A stretch of DNA of 50,254 nucleotides. Source: Tranquillimonas alkanivorans (lineage in GTDB: Bacteria > Pseudomonadota > Alphaproteobacteria > Rhodobacterales > Rhodobacteraceae). Numbering within the stretch: position 1 is the stretch's first letter; every line of letters begins with the position of its first letter. The stretch spans positions 1 to 50,254 of the forward strand of contig NZ_FOXA01000018.1 in assembly GCF_900115595.1 (NCBI RefSeq), written 5' to 3'. Shown piece after piece: positions 43,007-50,254 of the stretch. A program made the position numbers and the translations under genes. The notes beneath the pieces are model-generated. The model saw nothing but the letters and a program-made list of their open reading frames with translations, was not told the origin of the DNA and ran no database searches.

Positions 43007-45319
43007 ATGGCGGACAGCAAGTCCAGACAGATGGAATGGCGCGTGACCGGCATGGATTGCGGTGCCTGCGCCACGAAGGTGCGCGGCGCGGTGGAGCGGC
43101 TGCCCGGCGTCGCCGACGTCGATGTGGCCTTCCTCGCAGAACGGTTGCGCCTGACGCTCGACGAGAGCCGGACCGGGTCCGAGCGGATCGAGGGGGCCGT
43201 GCGTGCGCTCGGTTTCGGCATTGCGCCGAAGGGCGCCGCCCCGGAAAAACCGAAAGGCGGCTTCATCTTGCCGGAGGGCGCTTTCCCACCCGCCGAGACT
43301 GAGGCAAGCGCCGTTGGAGCGGACGAAAGTGAAGCTGCAACGGCAACGACAGCGGCTGCTGCCGATGAGCCCGCACCGGCTTGGCACGCGACGGCCAAGG
43401 GTCGCCTCGTGATCGGCACCGGTGCGCTGCTCGCGGCTGCGTGGGTCGTGCGGCTCGCCTTTTCGGTCGAGATCGCGCACTGGGCGTTTGCGCTGGCCAC
43501 GTTGATCGGTCTCGTGCCCATTTCGCGGCGTGCCGTCGCGATGGCGCGGGTGGGCATGCCCTTCACCATCGAGATGCTGATGACCATCGCCGCCGCGGGC
43601 GCGCTGGTGATCGGCGCGGCCGAGGAGGCAGCGCTCGTCGTCTTCCTATTCGCGGTGGGCGAGATGCTGGAAGGGCTCGCCGCGAACAAGGCGCGGGACA
43701 ACATCAGGGCGCTGGCGCGCTTCGTGCCCAAGACAGCCTTGGTAGAGGTCGGCAGCCGGACGCGGGAAGTTCCCGCCGAGAGCCTGAGGATTGGAAACGT
43801 CGTGCTGGTCCGGCCGGGCGACCGCGTCCCCGCCGACGGGGAGGTGATCGAGGGCGTCTCCGGCGTCGACGAAAGCCCGGTGACGGGCGAGAGCGTGCCC
43901 AGCCTGAAGGAGCCCGGCGCGGACGTCTTCGCCGGCTCCATAAATGCCGAGGCGGCACTGCGCGTTCGCGTCAGCCGAACGGCTGAGGACAACACCATCG
44001 CACGGATCATCCGCCTCGTCGAAGAGGCCGAGAGCGCCCGTGCGCCGACCGAGCGCTTCATCGACCGGTTCAGTCGCGTCTACATGCCCCTTGTCGTCGG
44101 CATGGCGCTGCTCGTGGCCGTGGTCCCGCCGCTCGCTTTCGGTCAGGCTTGGGGCGAGTGGATTTACCGTGCGCTCGCGCTCCTGCTCATCGGCTGCCCC
44201 TGCGCGCTGGTGATCTCGGTGCCGGCCTCCATTGCCTCTGCGCTCTCCGCGGGGGCCCGCAACGGTCTCCTGATGAAAGGCGGCGCCGTCATCGAGGCGG
44301 CGGCAAGGATCACGCGTGTCGCCTTTGACAAGACCGGCACGTTGACCCACGGGCGTCCGCGCGTGACCGACTTCGTTACCTTCGCAGACACCGAGGCGGA
44401 GCTTCTGGCAACGGCGGCGGCTGTCGAGAACGGCGCGAGCCACCCAGTTGGCAAGGCGATCTGCGCTCGCGCCGAAGCGGATGGGATCGACACGCCGTCT
44501 GCCTCGGGCGCGCGGGCGATCCCCGGCAAAGGCGCGGAGGCGGTGATCGACGGCCAGGTCGCGACAGTCGGCTCGCCGCGCCTGGCCGAAGAGGCCGGCA
44601 TGATGACCGAGGGAGCCCGAGCGCGCATTGCCGCGCTCGAAGAGGAAGGCAAGACCGTGGTCGCGGTCTGGCGCGTCGAGACGTTGCTCGGCCTGATCGC
44701 CCTTCGTGACGAGCCGCGGGAGGATGCCGCCGAGGCAGTGCGCCAGCTCCGCTCGATGGGGATCGTCCCGGTCATGTTGACCGGGGACAATGCCCGCACC
44801 GCGACTGCGATCTCGAGGGGGCTGGACATCGAGCACCGCGCGGGACTGCTGCCCGAGGACAAGGTGGATGAGATCCGACGGTTTGCTCGCGAGGCGCAGG
44901 TGATGATGGTCGGCGACGGGATCAACGACGCGCCGGCGCTCGCCGCGGCGCATGTGGGCGTGGCCATGGGCTCGGGCACCGACGTGGCGCTCGAGACGGC
45001 TCATGCCGCGATCCTGCGGGATCGCGTGACCGATGTGGCGGGCCAGATCCGACTTGCCCGCGCCGCGATGGTCAACATCCGCCAGAACGTCGCCATTGCG
45101 CTCGGGCTCAAGGGCGTGTTCCTCGTCTCCACCATCCTCGGCATCACCGGCCTGTGGATTGCGATCCTCGCCGATACGGGAGCGACCGTGCTCGTGACCT
45201 TGAACGCGCTTCGACTGCTCGTCTTCCGCCCGGAGAGCGAGACCTTGGCTATCCGCCGCTCACTTTCCGCCACTGTGCAGGGAGGCCCACAAGTCCGCCT
45301 CTCTACCGAACCGAAGTGA
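43007..45319 (+). CDS. P1B-type heavy-metal ATPase, Zn/Cd/Pb (ZntA-like) class
   Basis: 770 residues from the ATG at 43007 (AGGAG ahead). One N-terminal HMA domain has GMDCGAC (about residues 14-20), followed by an Asp/Glu/Ala-rich linker. Eight membrane helices are expected; CPC at residues 397-399 is the transport site, Asp441 in DKTGT is phosphorylated, and the TGD and GDGIND motifs are present. A late helix with an Asp in ILADTGAT is the feature that separates the Zn/Cd/Pb class (CPC plus DxG) from copper pumps. It exports divalent metal from the cytoplasm. The MerR-type promoter in front and the regulator at 39505 fit metal-induced expression. Confidence 0.95.
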   Translation: MADSKSRQMEWRVTGMDCGACATKVRGAVERLPGVADVDVAFLAERLRLTLDESRTGSERIEGAVRALGFGIAPKGAAPEKPKGGFILPEGAFPPAETEASAVGADESEAATATTAAAADEPAPAWHATAKGRLVIGTGALLAAAWVVRLAFSVEIAHWAFALATLIGLVPISRRAVAMARVGMPFTIEMLMTIAAAGALVIGAAEEAALVVFLFAVGEMLEGLAANKARDNIRALARFVPKTALVEVGSRTREVPAESLRIGNVVLVRPGDRVPADGEVIEGVSGVDESPVTGESVPSLKEPGADVFAGSINAEAALRVRVSRTAEDNTIARIIRLVEEAESARAPTERFIDRFSRVYMPLVVGMALLVAVVPPLAFGQAWGEWIYRALALLLIGCPCALVISVPASIASALSAGARNGLLMKGGAVIEAAARITRVAFDKTGTLTHGRPRVTDFVTFADTEAELLATAAAVENGASHPVGKAICARAEADGIDTPSASGARAIPGKGAEAVIDGQVATVGSPRLAEEAGMMTEGARARIAALEEEGKTVVAVWRVETLLGLIALRDEPREDAAEAVRQLRSMGIVPVMLTGDNARTATAISRGLDIEHRAGLLPEDKVDEIRRFAREAQVMMVGDGINDAPALAAAHVGVAMGSGTDVALETAHAAILRDRVTDVAGQIRLARAAMVNIRQNVAIALGLKGVFLVSTILGITGLWIAILADTGATVLVTLNALRLLVFRPESETLAIRRSLSATVQGGPQVRLSTEPK

Positions 45320-45341
45320 TCAGATCAGGAGGAACGTCTTG

Positions 45342-45815
45342 ATGACCGACATGACCCGCCGCCGCCTGCTCGTTGGCATTGCGAGCCTCGCCGTAGTTCT
45401 GCCGACCGCCTCCGCCGCGCAAGGCGAGACGCCTGCGATACATGTTCTGAAGGACAGGAACTGCGGCTGCTGCGAGGCTTGGGTGCGCGTTCTGCGGGAT
45501 CACGGTTTCGGTGTGACGACCGAAGCGAGCTTTGGAACCCTCCTGATCCGGCACAAGCTGGAGAACGGAATCCCGCAGGAGATGCATTCCTGCCATACCG
45601 GCGAGATCGACGGCTACATGATCGAAGGGCATGTACCGCCCGCTGACATCCGCCGGCTGCTGGGCGAGCGACCAGACGCTATCGGCCTTGCTGTCCCCGG
45701 CATGCCCTACGGCTCGCCCGGCATGGGGCCGGAGGACGAGCGCGAGGCCTATGACGTGTTCCTCGTCCATCACGACGGCAGTTCGCAAGTGTTCTCGAGC
45801 TACGACGCTGCTTGA
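45342..45815 (+). CDS. DUF411-family periplasmic protein
   Basis: 157 residues from the ATG at 45342 (AGGAGG nine bases ahead). The signal peptide has a Tat-like MTRRRLLVGIASL start, and cleavage is likely near ASAAQ. The CGCC motif (LKDRNCGCCEAW, about residues 40-44) and SCHTGEIDGYMIEGHVP are hallmarks of DUF411, which is associated with copper and other metal-resistance loci and is thought to bind metal. It lies 22 bp after the ATPase gene and probably shares its promoter. Confidence 0.93.
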   Translation: MTDMTRRRLLVGIASLAVVLPTASAAQGETPAIHVLKDRNCGCCEAWVRVLRDHGFGVTTEASFGTLLIRHKLENGIPQEMHSCHTGEIDGYMIEGHVPPADIRRLLGERPDAIGLAVPGMPYGSPGMGPEDEREAYDVFLVHHDGSSQVFSSYDAA

Positions 45816-45929
45816 CGACGGTCAGCCTTGGCTGCCGGCCGCATTGAACAAGCCGTGGCTCCAGGCCTTGTGTCCGAACCGGACCCTCAAGCCGTGGCGA
45901 TCGAAAGCATCACGACGCTGCATCTGGTG

Positions 45930-46619
45930 TCATGGCTGGCTGGCCTTCAGGAAGCCCATGTCGATGCTGACGGCGTCCAGGTGATCTGCCATGGCCTGAT
46001 ACGCCCCCGGTGCGTCTCCGGCGGCGATCGCCTCTACGATGCAGCCATGTTGCTTGCTGTGCACGCGCGTGAACTCCACGACCCCGACGCGGCGATAGGT
46101 GCGATCCCACTCCCGCTGCCAGACCGCACGACAGCGCGCGCTCGAAAAGTGGCGCAGGAGGGCAACAAGGAGCGGGTTTCGAGCCACCTGCGCGATAGCC
46201 TGATGAAAAGCATCGTCGGCTCGCTCGCAGGCGGCACGGTCGCGTGCGGATCGCCCCTCCTCCACCCGCCTGCGCAGGAGGACAAGATCGTCGTCGATTC
46301 GGCGATCGGCCGCGGCGGCCGCCACTTGGGGTTCGAGCAGCCGCCGGGCATCCATCAACTCCGCTGGCGTCGTCGCCTCGAGCAATAGGGTGTCCTTCAC
46401 CGGACGCCCCAACGGCGCGCGGCCGCGGAAGGTGCCCTGGCCGACATGCCGCCATATCTCGCCCTCCGCCTCGATCGTCGCGAGAGCCGCGCGCAGCGTC
46501 TCGCGGCTGCATCCGATCAGGTCCTTTAGCACGCGCTCGGGCGGCAGCCGGTCACCCGGCGCCGGCGCCCGCTCCTCGAGAACGAGCCACAGCTTCTTCC
46601 GGGCCTCATCCTTGGTCAT
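45930..46619 (-). CDS. GntR-family regulator, FCD (FadR) subgroup
   Basis: 229 residues from the ATG at 46619; the frame is open further upstream but over unrelated sequence antisense to the next gene. Winged helix at about 5-70 (GDRLPPERVLKDLIGCSRETLRAALATIEAEGEI), and the FCD ligand domain at about 85-215 with conserved Asp/His positions (DDAFHQAIAQVARNP). It is divergent from the TauE/SafE exporter, 84 bp apart, and is likely to control that gene. The effector is unknown. Confidence 0.92.
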   Translation of the reverse strand: MTKDEARKKLWLVLEERAPAPGDRLPPERVLKDLIGCSRETLRAALATIEAEGEIWRHVGQGTFRGRAPLGRPVKDTLLLEATTPAELMDARRLLEPQVAAAAADRRIDDDLVLLRRRVEEGRSARDRAACERADDAFHQAIAQVARNPLLVALLRHFSSARCRAVWQREWDRTYRRVGVVEFTRVHSKQHGCIVEAIAAGDAPGAYQAMADHLDAVSIDMGFLKASQP

Positions 46620-46703
46620 TCGCACTACAAGCCTCCAGTCCGAACCAATTTGCGGTCCAATCCCGTTCTCTGGCAAGAGGCGTCGGTACTGCCGGAGACG
46701 CCG

Positions 46704-47453
46704 ATGCTTTCTCTTGTCATTCTCACAATCGCAGGCCTTCTGGCGGGCGGGCTGAACGCCGTCGCTGGCGGCGGTACGTTCCTGAGCTTTCCCGCGCTCG
46801 TCTGGCTGGGAGTGCCACCGATCATGGCCAACGCCACTGCGACGCTGACGGCCATGCCCGGCTACATCGGCAGCGCCTGGGCCTACCGCCACGACGTCGT
46901 CGCCGAGGGAACGCTACGCCTCCGCGCGATCATTCTTGTGGCTATCGTCGGAGGACTGGCCGGCGCAGCACTGCTTCTGGTGACGCCTGGCGAGGCCTTC
47001 GTCGGTATCGTTCCATGGCTGCTCTTGTCGGCGACCTGCCTCTTTGCCGCCGGTCCGCAGGTTCTCGCAGCCGTCCGCGCTGGCGGCCGCCGCGCCGCGG
47101 GGCCGCTCCTCTCGGCTGCCGCCATCTTTGGGGTCTCGACCTACGGCGGCTACTTCAACGGCGGGCTCGGCATCATGCTGCTCGCGGTCCTGGGGCTCAT
47201 CGGGTTCACCAACCTGCACGGGATGAACGGGCTGAAGAACCTACTGTCGGCAATCCTGTCCATTGTGTCGGTCGCGACCTACGCGACTGCGGGCCTCATC
47301 GCCTGGGACTCCGCCCTCGTCCTCGCGGTCGCGACCACGGTTGGCGGCTACGTCGGCGCCTCGCAGGCGCGGCGCATTCAGCGGACCGATCTGTTGCGCA
47401 CCGGAATCGTCGCAATCGGTGTCATCATGACCGTTATCTTCTTCGCTGTCTGA
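46704..47453 (+). CDS. TauE/SafE-family sulfite or organosulfonate exporter
   Basis: 249 residues from the ATG at 46704 (GGAG six bases ahead); a more upstream GTG-type start at 46650 adds a non-family leader. About eight hydrophobic helices, with the repeat motif GGLNAVAGGGTFLSFPAL in the first half and GGYFNGGLGIMLLAVLG in the second, as expected of TauE/SafE proteins. It is located in the inner membrane. It is divergent from the GntR gene and convergent with a cyclo-ligase pseudogene, whose stop lies 2 bp from this one. Substrate (sulfite, sulfonates or other anions) not determined. Confidence 0.93.
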   Translation: MLSLVILTIAGLLAGGLNAVAGGGTFLSFPALVWLGVPPIMANATATLTAMPGYIGSAWAYRHDVVAEGTLRLRAIILVAIVGGLAGAALLLVTPGEAFVGIVPWLLLSATCLFAAGPQVLAAVRAGGRRAAGPLLSAAAIFGVSTYGGYFNGGLGIMLLAVLGLIGFTNLHGMNGLKNLLSAILSIVSVATYATAGLIAWDSALVLAVATTVGGYVGASQARRIQRTDLLRTGIVAIGVIMTVIFFAV

Positions 47454-47455
47454 CG

Positions 47456-47965
47456 TCAGGCCCGATGTTGCACGGTGCCGTCCGTCAAGATGACGCTGTG
47501 CATCGGGACGTCCCAAGGCATCGGGTAGATACGTCCGGGCGCATTTCCTCTCCGTCCGCGGGCACCGGAATGTTCCAGATCCCGCGCTTCATCGCGCAGC
47601 CGGGCGCCCAGGCGCGAAAGACCAGCGGCGCCGTCTTACTCATGACGACCGGGCAGGAGGACGATCGCCCCGGCTTCGTGGGCGCGGGCCATCCAGCCGC
47701 GCAGGTCCGGCTCACCCCGGATCGGCCAGTAAAGGGCGATCCGCACACCTGCTTCTGGTGCGATGACCTCGTCGAGTGCGCTCGCGAGCGTCTGCGCCGC
47801 GATGGCGCGGTCGGAGCGGGAGACATGTCGGCGCGCCTCGATCATGCGGGCGCGCTCGGCCTTGCGGAAGCGGGCGACATCCCTCGCCGTCTCGGGGTCG
47901 ACAGGCTGTCCATCGACCAGCTCGTGCGCGAAGCAGGCGGGCGAGCCGCCTCTCTCTTCCTCCAT
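47456..47965 (-). pseudogene. 5-formyltetrahydrofolate cyclo-ligase, broken
   Basis: The minus strand encodes the enzyme in pieces. The first 105 codons (ERGGSPACFAHELVDGQ... to AGAIVLLP) are in frame and then hit a stop because of one extra C in a CCC run near 47655. Reading the next frame gives the continuation (VVMSKTAPLVFRAWAPG... to PADGEEMRPDV). The central substrate loop with LGYGGGFFDRT is absent, and the sequence joins, again out of frame, to the conserved end (IYPMPWDVPM...). So there is one single-base insertion and a deletion of roughly 130-150 bp. An intact copy elsewhere is expected because the enzyme is widely conserved. Confidence 0.88.
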
Positions 47966-48405
47966 CAGCCCCTCCCGTCAGCCATTGCCGCCACCCGGTC
48001 CGGCGGGAAGATCGCGTCATAGGCCCAGGTGAAGGCAAACGCGTAGAGAGCGTAGAAGGCGGCGAAGGAGAAATCCATCAGCAGCGCCTCGAGCAGTGTA
48101 ATACCGAGCCACCAGGCGAAGAGCGGCAACAGCAGCAGGAGAAGTGTCGCCTCAAATAGGAGCGCGTGCACAACGCGGATCGGCAGCGTCTTCTGCAAAG
48201 CGCCAGTCGTGCGCCGCAGGAGGTGGTCGAAACCGAGATTGTAAAGATAATTCCAGATCGTGGCCGCCGTCGCACCGAGCACGGCGAGTACGCCCATCTC
48301 GTCCAGCGGGTGGTCGAAGACCCAGGCGAATAGTGGCGTGGCGATCAGCAGGCCAAAGGTCTCGAAGCAGATGGCCTGCCGGATGCGGTCGGAGGTTGTG
48401 CGCAT
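47965..48405 (-). CDS. PACE-family efflux protein (AceI-like)
   Basis: 146 residues with four hydrophobic helices in two similar halves (bacterial transmembrane pair domains). Motifs include RIRQAICFETFGLLI at the start, FDHP after helix 1, and WNYLYNLGFDHLLRR near residue 50, all characteristic of the proteobacterial antimicrobial compound efflux family. Members export biocides such as chlorhexidine and acriflavine, and polyamines, from the cytoplasm. The gene ends one base inside the start of the cyclo-ligase pseudogene and may be co-transcribed with it. Confidence 0.92.
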   Translation of the reverse strand: MRTTSDRIRQAICFETFGLLIATPLFAWVFDHPLDEMGVLAVLGATAATIWNYLYNLGFDHLLRRTTGALQKTLPIRVVHALLFEATLLLLLLPLFAWWLGITLLEALLMDFSFAAFYALYAFAFTWAYDAIFPPDRVAAMADGRG

Positions 48406-48769
48406 GGAGCGGCTCCCGTCTCATTCCCGGGCCGTCCCGAATGCTGTCTCGGTCACCGAGCGAGGTCGTCCTCTGCCCCAAAGACGTATGCTTGGCGGCA
48501 ATCGCTTCAAGCGGAGCCCTTTAGCCCGCTGAGCCTGGTGCGTCAATTCCGGCTCGTTGACTGCTGCCAGCGCGGGCGCGGCAATCCAAATTCCCTACCG
48601 ACCCTCGGGGCCGCGACCAGCATCATCGATCCTGAGACGTCTCGCCTCCCGGTGGCCTCAACAGCTTCCCACGCGACGTGAGGAACAATTGCCACGGGCG
48701 GCGACGGGATCGGCCCGCCACCAGCCCATGATCTGGTCAGGATCAGCCTGGTGAAGCGAACTTGGGTCT
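48406..48769. other. intergenic stretch, no gene recognised
   Basis: No frame here shows a recognisable domain. The right end merges into the GAF-kinase remnant. No RNA gene or inverted repeat stands out. Confidence 0.4.
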
Positions 48770-48955
48770 TTGTCCGACGACCTCAGAGCACATCGCGTGG
48801 CGCTTGCAGATTGCGACCTCTCCGCCTTCCGATGCGGTGACCTCGACACGCTGCTGACCCAGGCCGCGGAACTCGTATCCGACGCGCTTGGATCGAGCTG
48901 GTCAAGGTACTGGAGCACCGGCCGGACCGCCGCAAATTTCTGTTTAGCGGCGAAA
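48770..48955 (+). pseudogene. remnant of a GAF-domain histidine kinase
   Basis: The frame from TTG 48770 reads LSDDLRAHRVALADCDLSA then DLDTLLTQAAELVSDALG, the characteristic N-terminus of a GAF-domain sensor kinase family. Near 48893 one base is missing, and the similarity continues in another frame as IELVKVLEHRPDRRKFL (typically followed by the rest of GAF). After about 48955 nothing more is recognisable, so the rest of the gene is gone. The neighbouring receiver at 49069 may once have been its partner. Confidence 0.78.
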
Positions 48956-49068
48956 GCGGCCGCACGCCTTTCCGCAGACGGCTGGTTTCATCGAACCTCA
49001 CATTGTGAAGTGCGGCGTGGGAACGGCTGAAGGGCCGCCCCGCTTGGTCAAGAAAGAGAGCAGTCGGG

Positions 49069-49500
49069 ATGAGCAGATTGAACATCATCATCGCGGAGGA
49101 CGAGGCGCTGATCGCGCTCGACCTGCGCTGCATGTGCGAGGATGCGGGCCACCGTGTTCTGTCCGAGGCGCGATCGGCCGGCGAGGCGCGGCAGGTGTTC
49201 TCGGCCCTTGTCCCGGATCTTCTCCTGACGGACATGGACCTCGCTGAAGGGTCGGACGGTGTAGAAGTCGTGCGGGATCTTCGCAGGCACGCGCCGGACA
49301 CGTGCATCGTTTTCGTCACCGCCACCAGCGATCAGTCGACCTTGGACAGGATCAGTGCAGTTCAGCCGGACATGGTGCTCGCCAAGCCGGTCACCGAGCT
49401 GGACCTCGAGAGAGCTTTCCGCCTGGCGCAAGGGGCCGTGGCACAATCCGCTACGCACGGGGCTCTTCGGCACCGGCAGCCCCATCAAGGCGCCAAGTGA
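49069..49500 (+). CDS. stand-alone response-regulator receiver
   Basis: 143 residues. One receiver domain: Glu10-Asp11 (IIIAEDEALIALDLRCMCEDAG), phosphoacceptor Asp55 (LLTDMDLAEGSDG), switch Thr in FVTATS, Lys in LAKPV. The last ~25 residues (AQSATHGALRHRQPHQGAK) are a basic tail not seen in the other receivers here. It belongs to the same subgroup as 22025-22393. It is convergent with a transposase-kinase fusion gene and overlaps it by 50 bp, suggesting that its original kinase was the HWE protein truncated there. Confidence 0.93.
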   Translation: MSRLNIIIAEDEALIALDLRCMCEDAGHRVLSEARSAGEARQVFSALVPDLLLTDMDLAEGSDGVEVVRDLRRHAPDTCIVFVTATSDQSTLDRISAVQPDMVLAKPVTELDLERAFRLAQGAVAQSATHGALRHRQPHQGAK

Positions 49501-50203
49501 GGCCCTCCGGGGCGTATTCCACGCTGGTCGCTCCGCCCAAGGCGCCGCGCAGCATCGCGTCGGTCAGGGTCGTGCCGAAGCCCTTCCTCGTGGGCGTCGC
49601 GACCGGCGGCCCGCCCCGTTCGACCCAGGAGACGCTCAGGAGGCGCTTGCTGTCGGCGGCGGGCGCGAGATCCCAGGAGATGCGGACTTCTCCTGTTTCG
49701 GTAGACAGGCTGCCGTACTTTCCCGCATTCATGGCGAGCTCATGGAAGGCCATGCCGAGGCTCTGAGCCGCCGCCTCCGCGAGCGCCTTCTCCTTGCGCG
49801 CCAGTTCCCGTTCCAGCGCCTTGATCCGCTTCTTGTCGTCCTTCGTCTCACGCGCGGCCCGCGTCGCCGCCGCACGCTCCCAGTCGTTCGCCCGCTCGCA
49901 AGCCTCGCGCCAGACCCGGAGCTGCTCCGGATAGAGGCCCCGGCGGCGGCAGTATTCGCCAAGCTCGGTCTCGTTCATCGCGGCCGTCTCGATCACTGCC
50001 GCGAGCTTATCGGTTGAGGTCCAACCCTCGGGACCCGTCTTCGCATCGGGCAGGAACTGGCCTTTCGCCCGCGCCTCTTCACGCCATTTGGCGAGCGTGC
50101 CCCGCGAAATCCCTTCCTCCTGCGATAGCTGCCGCAGCGGCCTGTTGTTCGGTGGCAGCATCTTCGTCAGAACCGCCGCCTTCCTCTCCGGTGAGTATGC
50201 CAA
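49451..50203 (-). CDS. fusion of IS3-type transposase OrfA with HWE-kinase ATPase domain
   Basis: About 250 residues from a TTG at 50203 that fits the usual OrfA start (AYSPERKAAVL); the frame is open to a GTG at 50236. The first ~145 residues are a typical IS3-family OrfA: helix-turn-helix (LRQLSQEEGISRGTLAKWR), LYPEQLRVWR, and the heptad-rich LERELARKEKALAEAAA. At about 49765 the sequence changes without a frameshift into the C-terminal ATPase domain of an HWE kinase: QSLGMAFHELAMNAGKYGS (N box), WVERGGPPV, and GFGTTLTDAM. The kinase dimerisation and His-containing part is absent, so autophosphorylation is not expected. It is convergent with the receiver 49069-49500. Confidence 0.85.
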   Translation of the reverse strand: MAYSPERKAAVLTKMLPPNNRPLRQLSQEEGISRGTLAKWREEARAKGQFLPDAKTGPEGWTSTDKLAAVIETAAMNETELGEYCRRRGLYPEQLRVWREACERANDWERAAATRAARETKDDKKRIKALERELARKEKALAEAAAQSLGMAFHELAMNAGKYGSLSTETGEVRISWDLAPAADSKRLLSVSWVERGGPPVATPTRKGFGTTLTDAMLRGALGGATSVEYAPEGLTWRLDGAAGAEEPRA

Positions 50204-50254
50204 TCCATCATCCTGTCCGCCCGCCTCAGGGTACACTTTTCAGATTAGTACGGG
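49766..50254 (-). mobile_element. IS3-family insertion sequence, 5' part only
   Basis: Covers the orfA-like half of the fusion gene and the sequence up to the window edge. orfB and the other end are missing at the left, where the kinase sequence begins. Terminal repeats could not be confirmed because the window ends. Confidence 0.65.

Noticed and set aside
43646-45004. 452-codon minus-strand open frame
   Set aside because: Fully antisense to the P1B ATPase, whose motifs are complete.
46244-48022. 592-codon plus-strand open frame
   Set aside because: Crosses the GntR gene, the TauE gene and the cyclo-ligase pseudogene in wrong frames.

Overview
The window looks like a GC-rich alphaproteobacterial chromosome or large plasmid, most likely Rhodobacterales. 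This is inferred from gene content: TRAP transporters, HWE-family histidine kinases with stand-alone receivers, a BLUF-type sequence, PCu(A)C/SenC copper chaperones, a DUF6544-type protein and a PACE efflux protein. No rRNA, tRNA, CRISPR array or replication origin was recognised.

Positions 1-4800 are a mosaic. They hold the end of a TRAP large permease, an FMN reductase with an aberrant tail, a lower-GC secreted alpha/beta hydrolase, a DMT-family exporter and an unidentified cysteine-containing ORF, separated by long featureless gaps.

Positions 4850-20230 are a catabolic region on the minus strand. One block runs biotin carrier protein, carboxyltransferase, a TRAP transporter (DctP, DctQ, DctM), then a short-chain dehydrogenase. 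The second is an M20 peptidase, a complete dipeptide-type ABC transporter (binding protein, two permeases, two ATPases), an FCD-type GntR regulator and an amidase. In both transporters a terminator hairpin lies directly after the binding-protein gene. The two blocks share a TTAGATATCT palindrome in their upstream regions, so co-regulation by the local GntR protein is a reasonable inference.

Positions 20230-32100 are a scarred signalling region: a broken IS30-type transposase with a 113-bp internal duplication, three stand-alone receivers, a decayed fourth receiver, a five-PAS HWE kinase, a GAF kinase, a BLUF gene with two frameshifts, and two copies of an unrecognised ~60-residue protein. One receiver plus small-protein pair appears to have been duplicated (near 21.4-22.0 kb and 23.9-24.5 kb), and the second receiver has decayed.

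Positions 32190-39220 encode a phospholipase D-like protein and a set of envelope or stress proteins: a secreted protein with about 20 nonapeptide repeats between PRC-barrel-like domains, a second PRC-like protein, an ion-channel-like protein, DUF3618 and holin-like membrane proteins, and an alpha/beta hydrolase.

Positions 39500-45820 are a metal and redox locus: a MerR regulator, SenC, DsbB, DsbA, PCu(A)C, a second SenC, a P1B-type ATPase of the Zn/Cd/Pb type behind a MerR-style 19-bp-spacer promoter, and a DUF411 protein. The ATPase promoter and the merR upstream region share a related dyad.

Positions 45930-50254 hold a GntR regulator, a TauE/SafE exporter, a broken 5-formyltetrahydrofolate cyclo-ligase gene, a PACE efflux protein, a GAF-kinase remnant, a receiver, and at the edge an in-frame fusion of an IS3-type OrfA with the ATPase domain of an HWE kinase. 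That fusion, and the duplicated receiver/small-protein cassette, are the most unusual features.
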